Shown one piece after another: positions 1 through 7,029 of a DNA stretch of 22,032 nt. Both the position numbers and the translations under genes were made by a program. The stretch spans positions 1-22,032 of the forward strand of contig CAUUKX010000028.1 in assembly GCA_963545585.1 (NCBI GenBank). Direction: 5' to 3'. Position 1 is the first letter of the stretch. Each line of letters opens with the position of its first letter. Below the pieces are notes generated by a model that saw only the letters and a list, made by a program, of their open reading frames with translations, made no database searches and had not been told where the DNA came from. Source of the DNA: W11650 sp963545585 (GTDB taxonomy: Bacteria > Bacillota > Clostridia > Lachnospirales > Vallitaleaceae).

Positions 1-338
1 TTGTAGCCGTCAGGCTTAACCACATCAGTGTCATCGATGGGAATGACAGGATGAGCCGGTACCCATTTTTTAATCTGCTGTAGATAGGCAGAAAGAGAAG
101 GTCTCGGAGTTCCTTTTTCCAGATGTCGGGATAAACGGTCAACCACATTTATCTTTTTAGAGGGCTCATGAAGCTGGTCGCAAACGTCGGTGAGCAGACA
201 ACTTCCGGAAGCTAACATGCCATAAGTAATGTCGGCGGTAAACTTTCTTTCGGGCTTAGAGAGATTTTTTGAAATTTTATTGGTAAATGCTAAAATTTTT
301 CTTTTCAAAGTATAGGTGTTTGATGTAAAATGGGACAT
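1..338 (-). CDS. DDE-type transposase, 5' part (cut by window edge)
   Basis: The reading frame runs leftward from an ATG at 338-336 and is still open at base 1, giving 112 visible N-terminal residues. An AGGAGA ribosome binding site lies about 8 bases before the start. The N-terminus (MSHFTSNTYTLKRKILAF) is basic and helical, and a segment reading VIPIDDTDVVKPDGY near residues 98-112 looks like the first catalytic aspartate region of a DDE transposase. The family resembles large IS4/ISNCY-like transposases common in Clostridia, but the exact IS family is not assigned because the catalytic core and the far element end lie outside the window. The frame shows no disruption in the visible part. 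A 12-bp inverted repeat links codons 4-7 to the leader. Confidence 0.72.
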   Translation of the reverse strand, partial: MSHFTSNTYTLKRKILAFTNKISKNLSKPERKFTADITYGMLASGSCLLTDVCDQLHEPSKKINVVDRLSRHLEKGTPRPSLSAYLQQIKKWVPAHPVIPIDDTDVVKPDGY

Positions 339-400
339 AAGGAATCTCCTTTCTTTTTGTTTAGTAAGGTTTTTGGTTGATAGCTTAATTTTACATCAAA
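319..400. repeat. 12-bp inverted repeat spanning transposase start
   Basis: TTTGATGTAAAA at 319-330, inside the transposase coding start, is perfectly complementary to TTTTACATCAAA at 389-400 in its leader. In the leftward mRNA this would form a stem looping out the ribosome binding site and ATG. Next to it, 401-417 is a 7-bp hairpin (AAGGAAT/ATTCCTT). The pairing could damp transposase translation, or mark the inner edge of the IS end. The function is inference. Confidence 0.5.
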
Positions 401-510
401 AAGGAATAAGATTCCTTATATTTTTGCTATTTTTTGAAATTTGTTGATGAAGGAACCTTAAAAATGATGACCTGTGGATAAATCTGCGGAAACTCAAGAA
501 AAACTTTAAC

Positions 511-538
511 TTGATTTATCCGGCTTGTTTGATATAAT
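511..538 (+). promoter_or_regulatory. sigma-A-type promoter for NlpC/P60 gene
   Basis: TTGATT at 511-516 and TATAAT at 533-538 are separated by 16 bases. The predicted start near 545 leaves a leader of about 90 bases before the TTG start at 635, which includes the hairpin at 563-584. Confidence 0.6.
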
Positions 539-562
539 AAATAAGGATATGGTTAAAAAACA

Positions 563-584
563 GTGCAATTTCACGAAATTGCAC
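563..584. repeat. Palindromic hairpin in leader of NlpC/P60 gene
   Basis: GTGCAATTT at 563-571 and AAATTGCAC at 576-584 form a perfect 9-bp stem with a CACG loop, between the promoter and the ribosome binding site. There is no U-tract, so it is not a plain terminator. It may be a REP-like dispersed palindrome or an mRNA leader structure. Confidence 0.5.
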
Positions 585-634
585 CCGAATCGGACTGCGA
601 TAATGATTTGGATGAAAAGAGAGTGGAGGCAGTT

Positions 635-1627
635 TTGAAAAAATATTTGATAATAGCGGCGGCGGTGCTGGCCGTAGGCAGTGCATCTCCGGTGCAGGCG
701 ATGACCAAAGAACATCTTTCCCGGAATGCGGAAATCAGAAAAGAATTGGCGGCAGACAGCCCCATTAACAGTCTTTATTTGGCGGTTGATGAAAGCGAAT
801 ATCTGGCAGACGGTGAAGTGAGAACAGCAGCTTGGGGGCCGTACATTCGTGACGGCCGAACCTATGTGCCGCTGTCGCTGATGGAAGAAGCGTTTGGTTT
901 GCCGGTTACTTGGAACTTACAGGATTTTTCGGCAATTTTGATGTGGCGGGGCAATACGCTGCGGATCTCTTTGCCGGAAAATAAGATTTATTATAAAGGC
1001 GAGGCAGCAGCGGATATTTCGCCGGATGTTGTGCCGGGGAGCGGTGTTGCTGTTCCGATTGTCGAGGTGTTGACGGCTTTGGATATTCCCTATCAATGGC
1101 TGCCGGAAACCTCGTCACTGTTTGTTTATCAAAAAAATGACAGAATATTGCAGAAGATTAAGCTGCCGGAACGGATGGTGTCAGAAGCCAAGTTTGTCGA
1201 GGAATTTTTAAAATATTTGGCGGAGCAGGCGCAGCAGCAGGATTGGATAAAACACCAGACTTCCTTGCTGGAGTTGGCCAAATCTCGTTTGGGGATGCCG
1301 TATGTCGGCGGAGCGGCCGGGCCGAATGCTTTTGACTGTTCCGGTTTTGTCCATTGGGTGCTGACCACTTCGGGGACGGCTTCTTATACCAGAGGTTCTT
1401 CGCAGTCGCTGTTTGCGCTGTGTGAGCCGATTGTGGCGGCCGATTTGAAGGTCGGGGACTTGGTCTTTTTTACCCGTACCTATTCAACCAGAGCAACGGT
1501 TACTCATTCTGCTATTTATATCGGGGATGGTCAGATGATTCATGCCGCCGGCAATCGGGTACAGATTACCCCGCTGTCCGAGCCGTATTGGGCAAATCAT
1601 TTTTATGCCTATGGCCGGATGCGGTGA
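635..1627 (+). CDS. Secreted NlpC/P60 family cell-wall peptidase
   Basis: Likely a secreted gamma-D-glutamyl-diamino-acid endopeptidase acting on peptidoglycan stems. A TTG start at 635 is preferred because GGAGG ends 5 bases before it and it opens a clean signal peptide (MKKYLIIAAAVLAVGSASPVQA, cut after VQA). An ATG at 563 in the same frame lies in the leader hairpin and lacks a ribosome binding site. The mature part begins with a beta-rich copper-amine-oxidase-N-like domain (about residues 43-168, with a TYVPL motif), probably wall binding. An NlpC/P60 domain follows with Cys235 in DCSGF, His291 in THSAIY and His303 in MIHAAG as the expected catalytic triad. The gene is monocistronic, ending at a hairpin shared with the convergent lipoprotein gene. 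Confidence 0.9.
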   Translation: MKKYLIIAAAVLAVGSASPVQAMTKEHLSRNAEIRKELAADSPINSLYLAVDESEYLADGEVRTAAWGPYIRDGRTYVPLSLMEEAFGLPVTWNLQDFSAILMWRGNTLRISLPENKIYYKGEAAADISPDVVPGSGVAVPIVEVLTALDIPYQWLPETSSLFVYQKNDRILQKIKLPERMVSEAKFVEEFLKYLAEQAQQQDWIKHQTSLLELAKSRLGMPYVGGAAGPNAFDCSGFVHWVLTTSGTASYTRGSSQSLFALCEPIVAADLKVGDLVFFTRTYSTRATVTHSAIYIGDGQMIHAAGNRVQITPLSEPYWANHFYAYGRMR

Positions 1628-1658
1628 TAGGGCCTGAAGCATAACAGAATACTCAAAG

Positions 1659-1707
1659 AAAAGCAGTCATATCCGTTTTTGGAAAGGAAGTGGATATGAC
1701 TGCTTTT
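1659..1707. terminator. Bidirectional terminator hairpin
   Basis: A perfect 16-bp stem (1659-1674 with 1692-1707) has a 17-base loop and A-rich/T-rich flanks on both sides. It lies between convergent genes and can serve both strands. Confidence 0.8.
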
Positions 1708-1714
1708 GTATTTC

Positions 1715-2779
1715 TTATTCCCGTAAGTCTTTCATTAAAGTAACAGTATACTCCTCGCTCCCTTCGGCTTTGCGAATCAGATAGACATCGCCTTTATCTT
1801 CCTTTTGAGCAAGGAGAACATCAGGGGAAATCACATCAAAAGGTTCAAAATGTTCTTTTATGATGGGAACAACATTTTGTCCATCGGTGTCCATTTTGTA
1901 AATATGAAGATGGGAAGAATTTTGTATGGTAACTGGAATCTGAAAATAAATCTGATTTTGAAATGCATTAATATAAAACACAGGTGTATCATCATATATT
2001 TTAATAAAATCTTTTGTTCCAGACAGAAAGCGATAAACACCGTCATAGTTATAGTAAAGGTTGCCTTGCTTATCGGCATTGATATAGCTTACAGGAGAAG
2101 GGCCGACTTTTTCGGCTTTGTTTTTGGCGGTTAGACGTTCTAAGTCGCCGCCCCAGTTCCAGTTGACATAATATAATTCATTTTGATTGACCAAAAGGCA
2201 CTCCGCTTCAACATTAGGTAATAATTCATCAACTTGCCCACTGTTTAAGGAATAGCGACATAATGATAAATGATTATCGAAATTTGAAAAATAAAGATTT
2301 TCACCGATTATTTGAAAATTTCCGATATGAAAATCCATTAATTTGTATAACTGAAAATCCTTTAAATTAAGACGATATAATTTGCAATTATCTGATATAT
2401 TAACGAAATAGAGATGGTTGTCACAAAAAAGTAGAGTTCGAGCGCAAACATCCGCTATTTTTTTGTGCTTTTTAAAAGAAAGGTTAGTTTGATATAAACC
2501 ATCGCGATCAGCATAATAAACATAGTCTTGATAGAAACCAGAGATATTGCAGCAAACAGCATTATTGACCTGATTAACACCGCCGTCATCAATAAGAGAT
2601 GCAGGTACATTCTCTTTTTTAGCAGGAGTATTTTCGGTGAAAGGAGTTGCCGGAGTACCATTTTTTGTTTTGGATTCGGCTGACTGAATTGATGGTTGGT
2701 TTTGCTGACAAGCAGTCAAAGAAAAAGAAAGCAGCAGAAAAATGGCAGTTAAAATAAAAGTATGATTTTTTCTATTCAT
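1715..2779 (-). CDS. Lipoprotein with DUF5050-like beta-propeller repeats
   Basis: A 354-residue protein with a type II signal peptide whose lipobox LTAC puts the lipidated cysteine at residue 24, so it is anchored on the outer face of the membrane. A Ser/Thr/Lys-rich tether (residues 25-60) is followed by recurring short blades such as DYVYYADRDGLYQTN, NELYYVNW and NQIYFQIP. These resemble the DUF5050 / LRP-type beta-propeller repeats of clostridial lipoproteins. No catalytic motif is visible and the substrate is unknown. A GGGGGTG-type site precedes the ATG and a strong promoter lies at 2952-2980. The gene is richer in A+T than its rightward neighbours and stands alone on its strand, like the lipoprotein at 7030-8214. 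Confidence 0.75.
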   Translation of the reverse strand: MNRKNHTFILTAIFLLLSFSLTACQQNQPSIQSAESKTKNGTPATPFTENTPAKKENVPASLIDDGGVNQVNNAVCCNISGFYQDYVYYADRDGLYQTNLSFKKHKKIADVCARTLLFCDNHLYFVNISDNCKLYRLNLKDFQLYKLMDFHIGNFQIIGENLYFSNFDNHLSLCRYSLNSGQVDELLPNVEAECLLVNQNELYYVNWNWGGDLERLTAKNKAEKVGPSPVSYINADKQGNLYYNYDGVYRFLSGTKDFIKIYDDTPVFYINAFQNQIYFQIPVTIQNSSHLHIYKMDTDGQNVVPIIKEHFEPFDVISPDVLLAQKEDKGDVYLIRKAEGSEEYTVTLMKDLRE

Positions 2780-2951
2780 AATGACACCCCCATCTATTGG
2801 ATAAAAGGAAAAAAAGCGGGCTTTCGCAGGAAATAGGAATTATTGGGAAAGTCGTTATTGCCCAAAAGACAAAGTTCTTGTTCTTGGGCATGGCGGCAAT
2901 TGCAGGAACGTTTATCGGTTAAAAAAAGAATCTGCGAGATATCTTTTAATA

Positions 2952-2980
2952 AGAATACATCAGTCATACTAAAATGTCAA
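2952..2980 (-). promoter_or_regulatory. Promoter for DUF5050-like lipoprotein
   Basis: On the minus strand TTGACA (2980-2975) and TATTCT (2957-2952) are separated by 17 bases. The leader before the ATG at 2779 would be about 165 bases. Confidence 0.6.
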
Positions 2981-3073
2981 TATCTTGAAAAGTAAATAAT
3001 TTTCTGTCTTTTTGATTTTGGCCGAATTTCACGCTGCTCTTTATTTTTATTGAAAATTTTAATCGAAAAAGCA

Positions 3074-3102
3074 TTGACAACCCGGTCAAATTTCATTACT
3101 CT
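3074..3102 (+). promoter_or_regulatory. Promoter for relQ-rnhA
   Basis: TTGACA at 3074-3079 and TACTCT at 3097-3102 have a 17-base spacer. The predicted transcript start near 3109 would leave almost no leader before the ATG at 3121, which favours the second in-frame ATG at 3142. Confidence 0.55.
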
Positions 3103-3120
3103 TAAATAGGAAGAAAAACC

Positions 3121-3816
3121 ATGCCGGAGAGGAAAGGGAAAATGGAGAAATTTAGTTTAGCCGATGTCGCTAATTTGCAGGATCCGCAGGTTTTATGGGA
3201 GCAGGCGGGGCCGTTTATGAACTTGATGCTTCAATATGAATCGGCATTACTGGAAATGGAAACAAAGCTAAAGATATTAAATGAGGAATTTTCGATTCAG
3301 CACAATCGAAATCCATTTGAGTCGATTAAGACTCGGGTCAAGCAGCCGCTCAGTATCATGGAAAAACTGCGGCGCAAGGGCTTTCCGACAACACTGGAAA
3401 GCATTGAGGAAAACTTATTTGACGTGGCGGGAATCCGAATTATCTGTTCTTTTATTGACGACATTTATAGTCTGGCCAATCTTTTGATTCAGCAGGACGA
3501 TGTTCGGCTGCTGATGAAAAAGGACTACATCGTTCATCCCAAGCCGAACGGCTACCGGAGTCTGCATCTGATCATGGAGATTCCAATTTTTTTATCCACC
3601 GGCAAGAAAAACATCAAGGTAGAAGTGCAGTTTCGGACGATTGCTATGGATTTTTGGGCGAGCCTTGATCATAAGCTGCATTACAAAAAAGATTTGCCAA
3701 ATGCCGATGATATTTCTGAGGAACTGCGGGAATGTGCCGATATCATTACGGCGCTGGATGAGCGGATGGAACGGATTCGCAACCGGATTGAAATGACGGA
3801 AAAGGACGAAGGATGA
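3121..3816 (+). CDS. relQ: Small alarmone synthetase (GTP pyrophosphokinase, RelQ-like)
   Basis: Makes (p)ppGpp by transferring pyrophosphate from ATP to GDP/GTP in the cytoplasm. At 231 residues it matches stand-alone small alarmone synthetases and has no HD hydrolase, TGS or ACT domain. Synthetase motifs are in order: RVKQPLSIMEKLRRKG (72-87), DVAGIRI (101-107), HPKPNGYRSLH (139-149, with the GTP-stacking Tyr145) and VEVQFRT with Glu168. A C-terminal helix follows. The start is uncertain: ATG 3121 has AGGAAG before it, but Met8 at 3142 has the stronger GAGAGGAAAGGG and fits the promoter better. It overlaps rnhA by 4 bases, so the two are translationally coupled. RelQ versus RelP naming rests on overall resemblance only. 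Confidence 0.88.
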   Translation: MPERKGKMEKFSLADVANLQDPQVLWEQAGPFMNLMLQYESALLEMETKLKILNEEFSIQHNRNPFESIKTRVKQPLSIMEKLRRKGFPTTLESIEENLFDVAGIRIICSFIDDIYSLANLLIQQDDVRLLMKKDYIVHPKPNGYRSLHLIMEIPIFLSTGKKNIKVEVQFRTIAMDFWASLDHKLHYKKDLPNADDISEELRECADIITALDERMERIRNRIEMTEKDEG

Positions 3817-4295
3817 AAAAAATAACATTATATACCGACGGAGCTTGTCGGGGCAATCCCGGAAACGGCGGTTACGGCAGTATTTTAGAATATGTCGATG
3901 CCGGCGGCCAGCTCCACCGGCGGGAACTGTCGGCCGGTTACCGGCAGACGACCAATAACCGAATGGAGCTTTTGGCGGTGATTAAAGGCTTGGAGGAGCT
4001 GAAAACCGGTTGCGAGGTAACGGTTTTTTCTGATTCCAAGTATATTGTGGACGCTTTTGGCAAAGGCTGGGTGGCAGCCTGGCAAAAAAACAACTGGATT
4101 AGGGGCAAAAACGAAGAAGTCAAAAATCAGGATTTATGGAAGCGGCTGCTCAAGCTGATGCAGGAGCACAAAGTTGAATACAGATGGGTGCGGGGGCATA
4201 ACGGCCACCCGCAGAATGAACGCTGCGATGAGCTAGCGACGGCGGCGGCTGACGGCGGTAATCTGCTGGAAGATGAGCGCAGTCAGGTAAATTAG
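3813..4295 (+). CDS. rnhA: Ribonuclease HI
   Basis: Cleaves the RNA strand of RNA:DNA hybrids, removing primers and R-loops. The 160-residue length is standard for bacterial RNase HI. The catalytic set is complete: Asp9 in TDGACRGNPG, Glu52 in NNRMELLAV, Asp74 in FSDSKYI, His129 in VRGHNGHPQNE and Asp139 in CDELA. The basic handle region (Lys/Trp-rich, residues 84-105: GKGWVAAWQKNNWIRGKNEE span) is present, so this is the full E. coli-like type. The ATG overlaps the relQ stop (ATGA), making a two-gene operon. The following 149 bases up to the dehydrogenase gene contain no clear terminator or promoter. Confidence 0.95.
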   Translation: MKKITLYTDGACRGNPGNGGYGSILEYVDAGGQLHRRELSAGYRQTTNNRMELLAVIKGLEELKTGCEVTVFSDSKYIVDAFGKGWVAAWQKNNWIRGKNEEVKNQDLWKRLLKLMQEHKVEYRWVRGHNGHPQNERCDELATAAADGGNLLEDERSQVN

Positions 4296-4444
4296 CTGAG
4301 CAGCGGGCAGGCGGAAAGCGATGTTTATTTGGGTGGCAGGACAGGGAACGAAAAAGCAGAAAGCGAAAAGGAACGGTAAGGAATCAGCTTTGGCAAAATA
4401 GGAGACCGGAAACAGCAACCATATTATAATAGGAAGGAAAACAA

Positions 4445-5509
4445 ATGGAAAAGAAAAGAGAATTATTGGAAACGACCAATGAGCATTTAAAGATTGCACT
4501 GTTTGACGCCAAGCCCTATGATATTCGTTTTTTTACGGAACTGAATGAAAAATACAATTATAAGATTAAGTTTTTTGAGTATAAGTTAAATGAAGAAACC
4601 GCACCTTTAGCCAAGGGCTTTGACGTAGTTTGTGCTTTTGTCAACGACGATTTGGGAACCAAAACGATTGAAGCGCTGGTTGCCAACGGCATTACCCTGA
4701 TTGCCATGAGAGCGGCCGGTTATAACAATGTTGACTTCCGGACGGCCAGCGGCAAGATTCATATTGTCAGAGTGCCAGCGTACAGTCCCTATGCTGTTGC
4801 CGAACATGCTATGGCCATGATTTTGACCCTGAACCGGCAAACGCATCGGGCGTACAATCGGACACGGGAAAATAATTTCAGTATTAATGGTTTGATGGGC
4901 TTTGACCTGCGGGGCAAGACAGCCGGCATCATTGGTACAGGCAAGATTGGACAGGCCTTTATGGATATTGTAAAAGGCTTCGGCATGAAGGTACTGGCTT
5001 ATGATAAGTACCCGAACCCGAAGCTGGACGTGGAATATACCGATTTAGACCAGCTGTTTCGCAAGTCGGATGTTATTTCCCTGCATTGTCCCTTGACCGA
5101 TGAAAGCTATCATATGGTAAATAGGGAAAGTATTGCCAAGATGAAGGACGGCGTGATGATTATCAATACCTCGCGCGGCGGCCTGATTAATTCGGAGGAT
5201 TTGGTCGAGGCGCTGAAAACCCGAAAGGTGATTGCGGCGGGTCTGGATGTGTATGAAGAAGAAAGTGAATATTTCTTTGAGGATTGTTCGGATTCGATTA
5301 TTACTGATGATGTGCTGGCGCGGCTGTTATCCTTAAACAATGTGCTGGTTACTTCGCATCAGGCTTTCTTTACCAAGGAAGCGCTGACCAATATTGCCGA
5401 GCAGACGCTGGAAAATATTCGCTGCTTCTTTACCATCGGCGAGGGTATCATCAATGAAGTTTTGGCGGAATGTGATGAAAACGGCAACTGGACGGTTGTT
5501 ACCAAATAA
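4445..5509 (+). CDS. D-lactate dehydrogenase / D-2-hydroxyacid dehydrogenase
   Basis: NAD-dependent reduction of pyruvate or another 2-ketoacid to the D-hydroxyacid; in a fermentative anaerobe this would regenerate NAD+. Visible motifs are AMRAAGYNNVD (88-97), the Rossmann loop GTGKIG (164-169), Arg244 in NTSRGGL, Glu273 in DVYEEES and His305 in SHQAFFT. The Arg-Glu-His spacing (29 and 32 residues) equals that of Lactobacillus D-LDH, and HQAFFT is typical of the D-LDH branch rather than glycerate or formate dehydrogenases. The protein is about 15 residues longer at the N-terminus than usual, but AGGAAGG sits correctly before this ATG and no closer Met is available. Substrate preference is inferred. 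Confidence 0.9.
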   Translation: MEKKRELLETTNEHLKIALFDAKPYDIRFFTELNEKYNYKIKFFEYKLNEETAPLAKGFDVVCAFVNDDLGTKTIEALVANGITLIAMRAAGYNNVDFRTASGKIHIVRVPAYSPYAVAEHAMAMILTLNRQTHRAYNRTRENNFSINGLMGFDLRGKTAGIIGTGKIGQAFMDIVKGFGMKVLAYDKYPNPKLDVEYTDLDQLFRKSDVISLHCPLTDESYHMVNRESIAKMKDGVMIINTSRGGLINSEDLVEALKTRKVIAAGLDVYEEESEYFFEDCSDSIITDDVLARLLSLNNVLVTSHQAFFTKEALTNIAEQTLENIRCFFTIGEGIINEVLAECDENGNWTVVTK

Positions 5510-5738
5510 AAACAAAGGAAGAGGCAAACCACTTGTAATTTGCTGAAGGAGAATTACAAGCGGTAATCATTTTGATAGAAGCGTTTGTACAGCGGCGGGA
5601 GATTTGATAACTCCCGCCGTCGCCTTTGGTTCGACGGCTCAAAGTTTTGGCTGAAAAGGCGGTGCGCGGACGCCAAGAACAAATTTTAAGAAGCAAAATG
5701 CCTGATAAATGTAAGCCGTATACGGTAGGAGAAGCATT
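5510..5738. other. Intergenic region with stacked hairpins
   Basis: Three stem-loops are visible: 5532-5540 with 5552-5560 (9 bp), 5593-5601 with 5611-5619 (9 bp, GC-rich) and 5617-5622 with 5632-5637 (6 bp). The second and third share bases 5617-5619 and cannot both form fully. No run of T follows, so they are weak as plain terminators. The region could end the dehydrogenase transcript, regulate the next gene, or be a dispersed repeat. Confidence 0.5.
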
Positions 5739-6914
5739 ATGGCAAATATGGAAGATTATATTAAATGGCGGGGCGATCTCAGCTTCGAGCAGGATCCGTT
5801 TAACGAAGTTGACGGCCTGATTCTGACGCAGTTGGGGTATTTGGATTTGGGTGGGGTGGTTCCGGCCTGGAACGAAAAAAGTTCAGTCTCTATGGCCAAG
5901 CTGATGGAAAAATATTGGCTCAAATACCCGCCGGAAGAGATGGCGGAAAAGATTGGAATTGTCCGCAATCCGGCTCGGCTGTTTGGCCTGCTGAAAGAAA
6001 GTCGCCGTTTTTCCGAACTGATTTTTGCTAATTACATTAACCGGATTGATGAGGAGAAGCAGGAACAGTTTGCGGCGATGACGGCTTGGATTCCCGATGG
6101 CAGTATTTATGTGATTTACCGGGGAACGGATGCGACCATGGTCGGCTGGCGGGAAAACTTAAATATGTCCTATATGGATCAAGTGCCGGCGCAGCTGGAA
6201 GCGGTCAATTATCTGGAACGGATTTTTGAGTGGACAAACTTTAAACTGCGCTTAGGGGGCCATTCCAAGGGTGGGAACTTAGCGGTTTATGCCGCCATGC
6301 ATATCGGCAAAGAAATTGGCGATAAGATATTGGCGGTCGATAATTATGACGGCCCCGGCTTTCGGGAGGCAATTACCAAGCATCCCAAGTACAGTCAAAC
6401 TATGGAAAAGGTGCGAACCTATCTGCCGGAATCCTCGGTCATTGGCCGGTTGATGGAACATTCGGAAGAATATCGGGTAGTGAAAGCGGATGCGATTGGA
6501 CTGTGGCAGCATGACGCTTTTACCTGGCAGGTTAAGGGGAATTCCTTTGAATATGCCAAAGAGCTGGATACGGGGAGTGATATGGTTGAACTGACCGTTA
6601 AGCAGTGGCTGGAAAAAACGGATGAAAGCGAACGCAAGCAATTTGTGGATACGTTGTTTGATGTCTTGGCGGCGGCTAAGATTGAAACCGTAACGGATTT
6701 GGTCAATATGAAGTGGAAGGACGCAGCCGAGTTTTTAAAGGTGATGACGGGTCTGAGCGACCGGCAGAAAAGAGAATTTCGCCGAGTAATCAATCTTTTT
6801 TGGAAGGAAGCGGCGGAGGTGGTCGGTAAAGAGGTCGGCGACAGCCTGCTGGAAAAAACCGAGGGGCTGAAACTGCCGCTGCCGCCGCTGTTTGGCAGGA
6901 AGAAAGAGGAGTGA
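5739..6914 (+). CDS. Mbeg1-like / DUF2974 alpha/beta-hydrolase
   Basis: A 391-residue cytoplasmic protein of the DUF2974 (Mbeg1-like) family, distant lipase-fold hydrolases of unknown substrate common in Clostridia. After the N-terminal segment (DGLILTQLGYLDL) comes the hydrolase core with IYVIYRGTD (about 127-135) and the nucleophile elbow GHSKGG, Ser176. An aspartate in DNYDGPG near residue 206 is a plausible acid. The C-terminal third is helical and charged, ending in KKEE. There is no signal peptide or membrane segment. GGTAGGAGAAG precedes the ATG with good spacing. It stands alone between a hairpin-rich gap and a terminator. Catalytic activity is inferred from the motif. Confidence 0.82.
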   Translation: MANMEDYIKWRGDLSFEQDPFNEVDGLILTQLGYLDLGGVVPAWNEKSSVSMAKLMEKYWLKYPPEEMAEKIGIVRNPARLFGLLKESRRFSELIFANYINRIDEEKQEQFAAMTAWIPDGSIYVIYRGTDATMVGWRENLNMSYMDQVPAQLEAVNYLERIFEWTNFKLRLGGHSKGGNLAVYAAMHIGKEIGDKILAVDNYDGPGFREAITKHPKYSQTMEKVRTYLPESSVIGRLMEHSEEYRVVKADAIGLWQHDAFTWQVKGNSFEYAKELDTGSDMVELTVKQWLEKTDESERKQFVDTLFDVLAAAKIETVTDLVNMKWKDAAEFLKVMTGLSDRQKREFRRVINLFWKEAAEVVGKEVGDSLLEKTEGLKLPLPPLFGRKKEE

Positions 6915-6982
6915 TTTTTTTCAGCAGCAGTTATGAGGGAGAGGGTTTTGACGAGCGGCAGGTTTACAAGAAATGAGATAAA

Positions 6983-7016
6983 TAACACCGCTTTTTGACA
7001 GGGAAAAGCGGTGTTA
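6983..7016. terminator. Bidirectional terminator hairpin
   Basis: A perfect 13-bp stem (6983-6995 with 7004-7016) with an 8-base loop lies between the convergent DUF2974 and lipoprotein genes. Confidence 0.75.
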
Positions 7017-7029
7017 AAATAAGTGGTGA

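Larger units (their letters stand above)
2780..3120. other. Divergent intergenic region
   Basis: It holds a leftward promoter (2952-2980) for the lipoprotein and a rightward promoter (3074-3102) for relQ. Between them is a short rightward frame (2815-2922) that reads like the C-terminus of a membrane protein, described in the findings. No other gene is seen. Confidence 0.6.

Noticed and set aside
2821..2860. GGGAAAGTCG resembling the end of the dispersed repeat
   Set aside because: Only about 8 bases match, with neither the CCCGGG core nor the second end nearby.
2869..2897. 7-bp stem (GCCCAA/TTGGGC) in the lipoprotein leader as a possible riboswitch
   Set aside because: The stem is short and isolated and no conserved riboswitch core is visible. 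It is more simply part of the remnant frame there.
4425..4430. TATAAT directly before the dehydrogenase gene
   Set aside because: The ribosome binding site follows immediately, so transcription from it would start after the site, and there is no -35.
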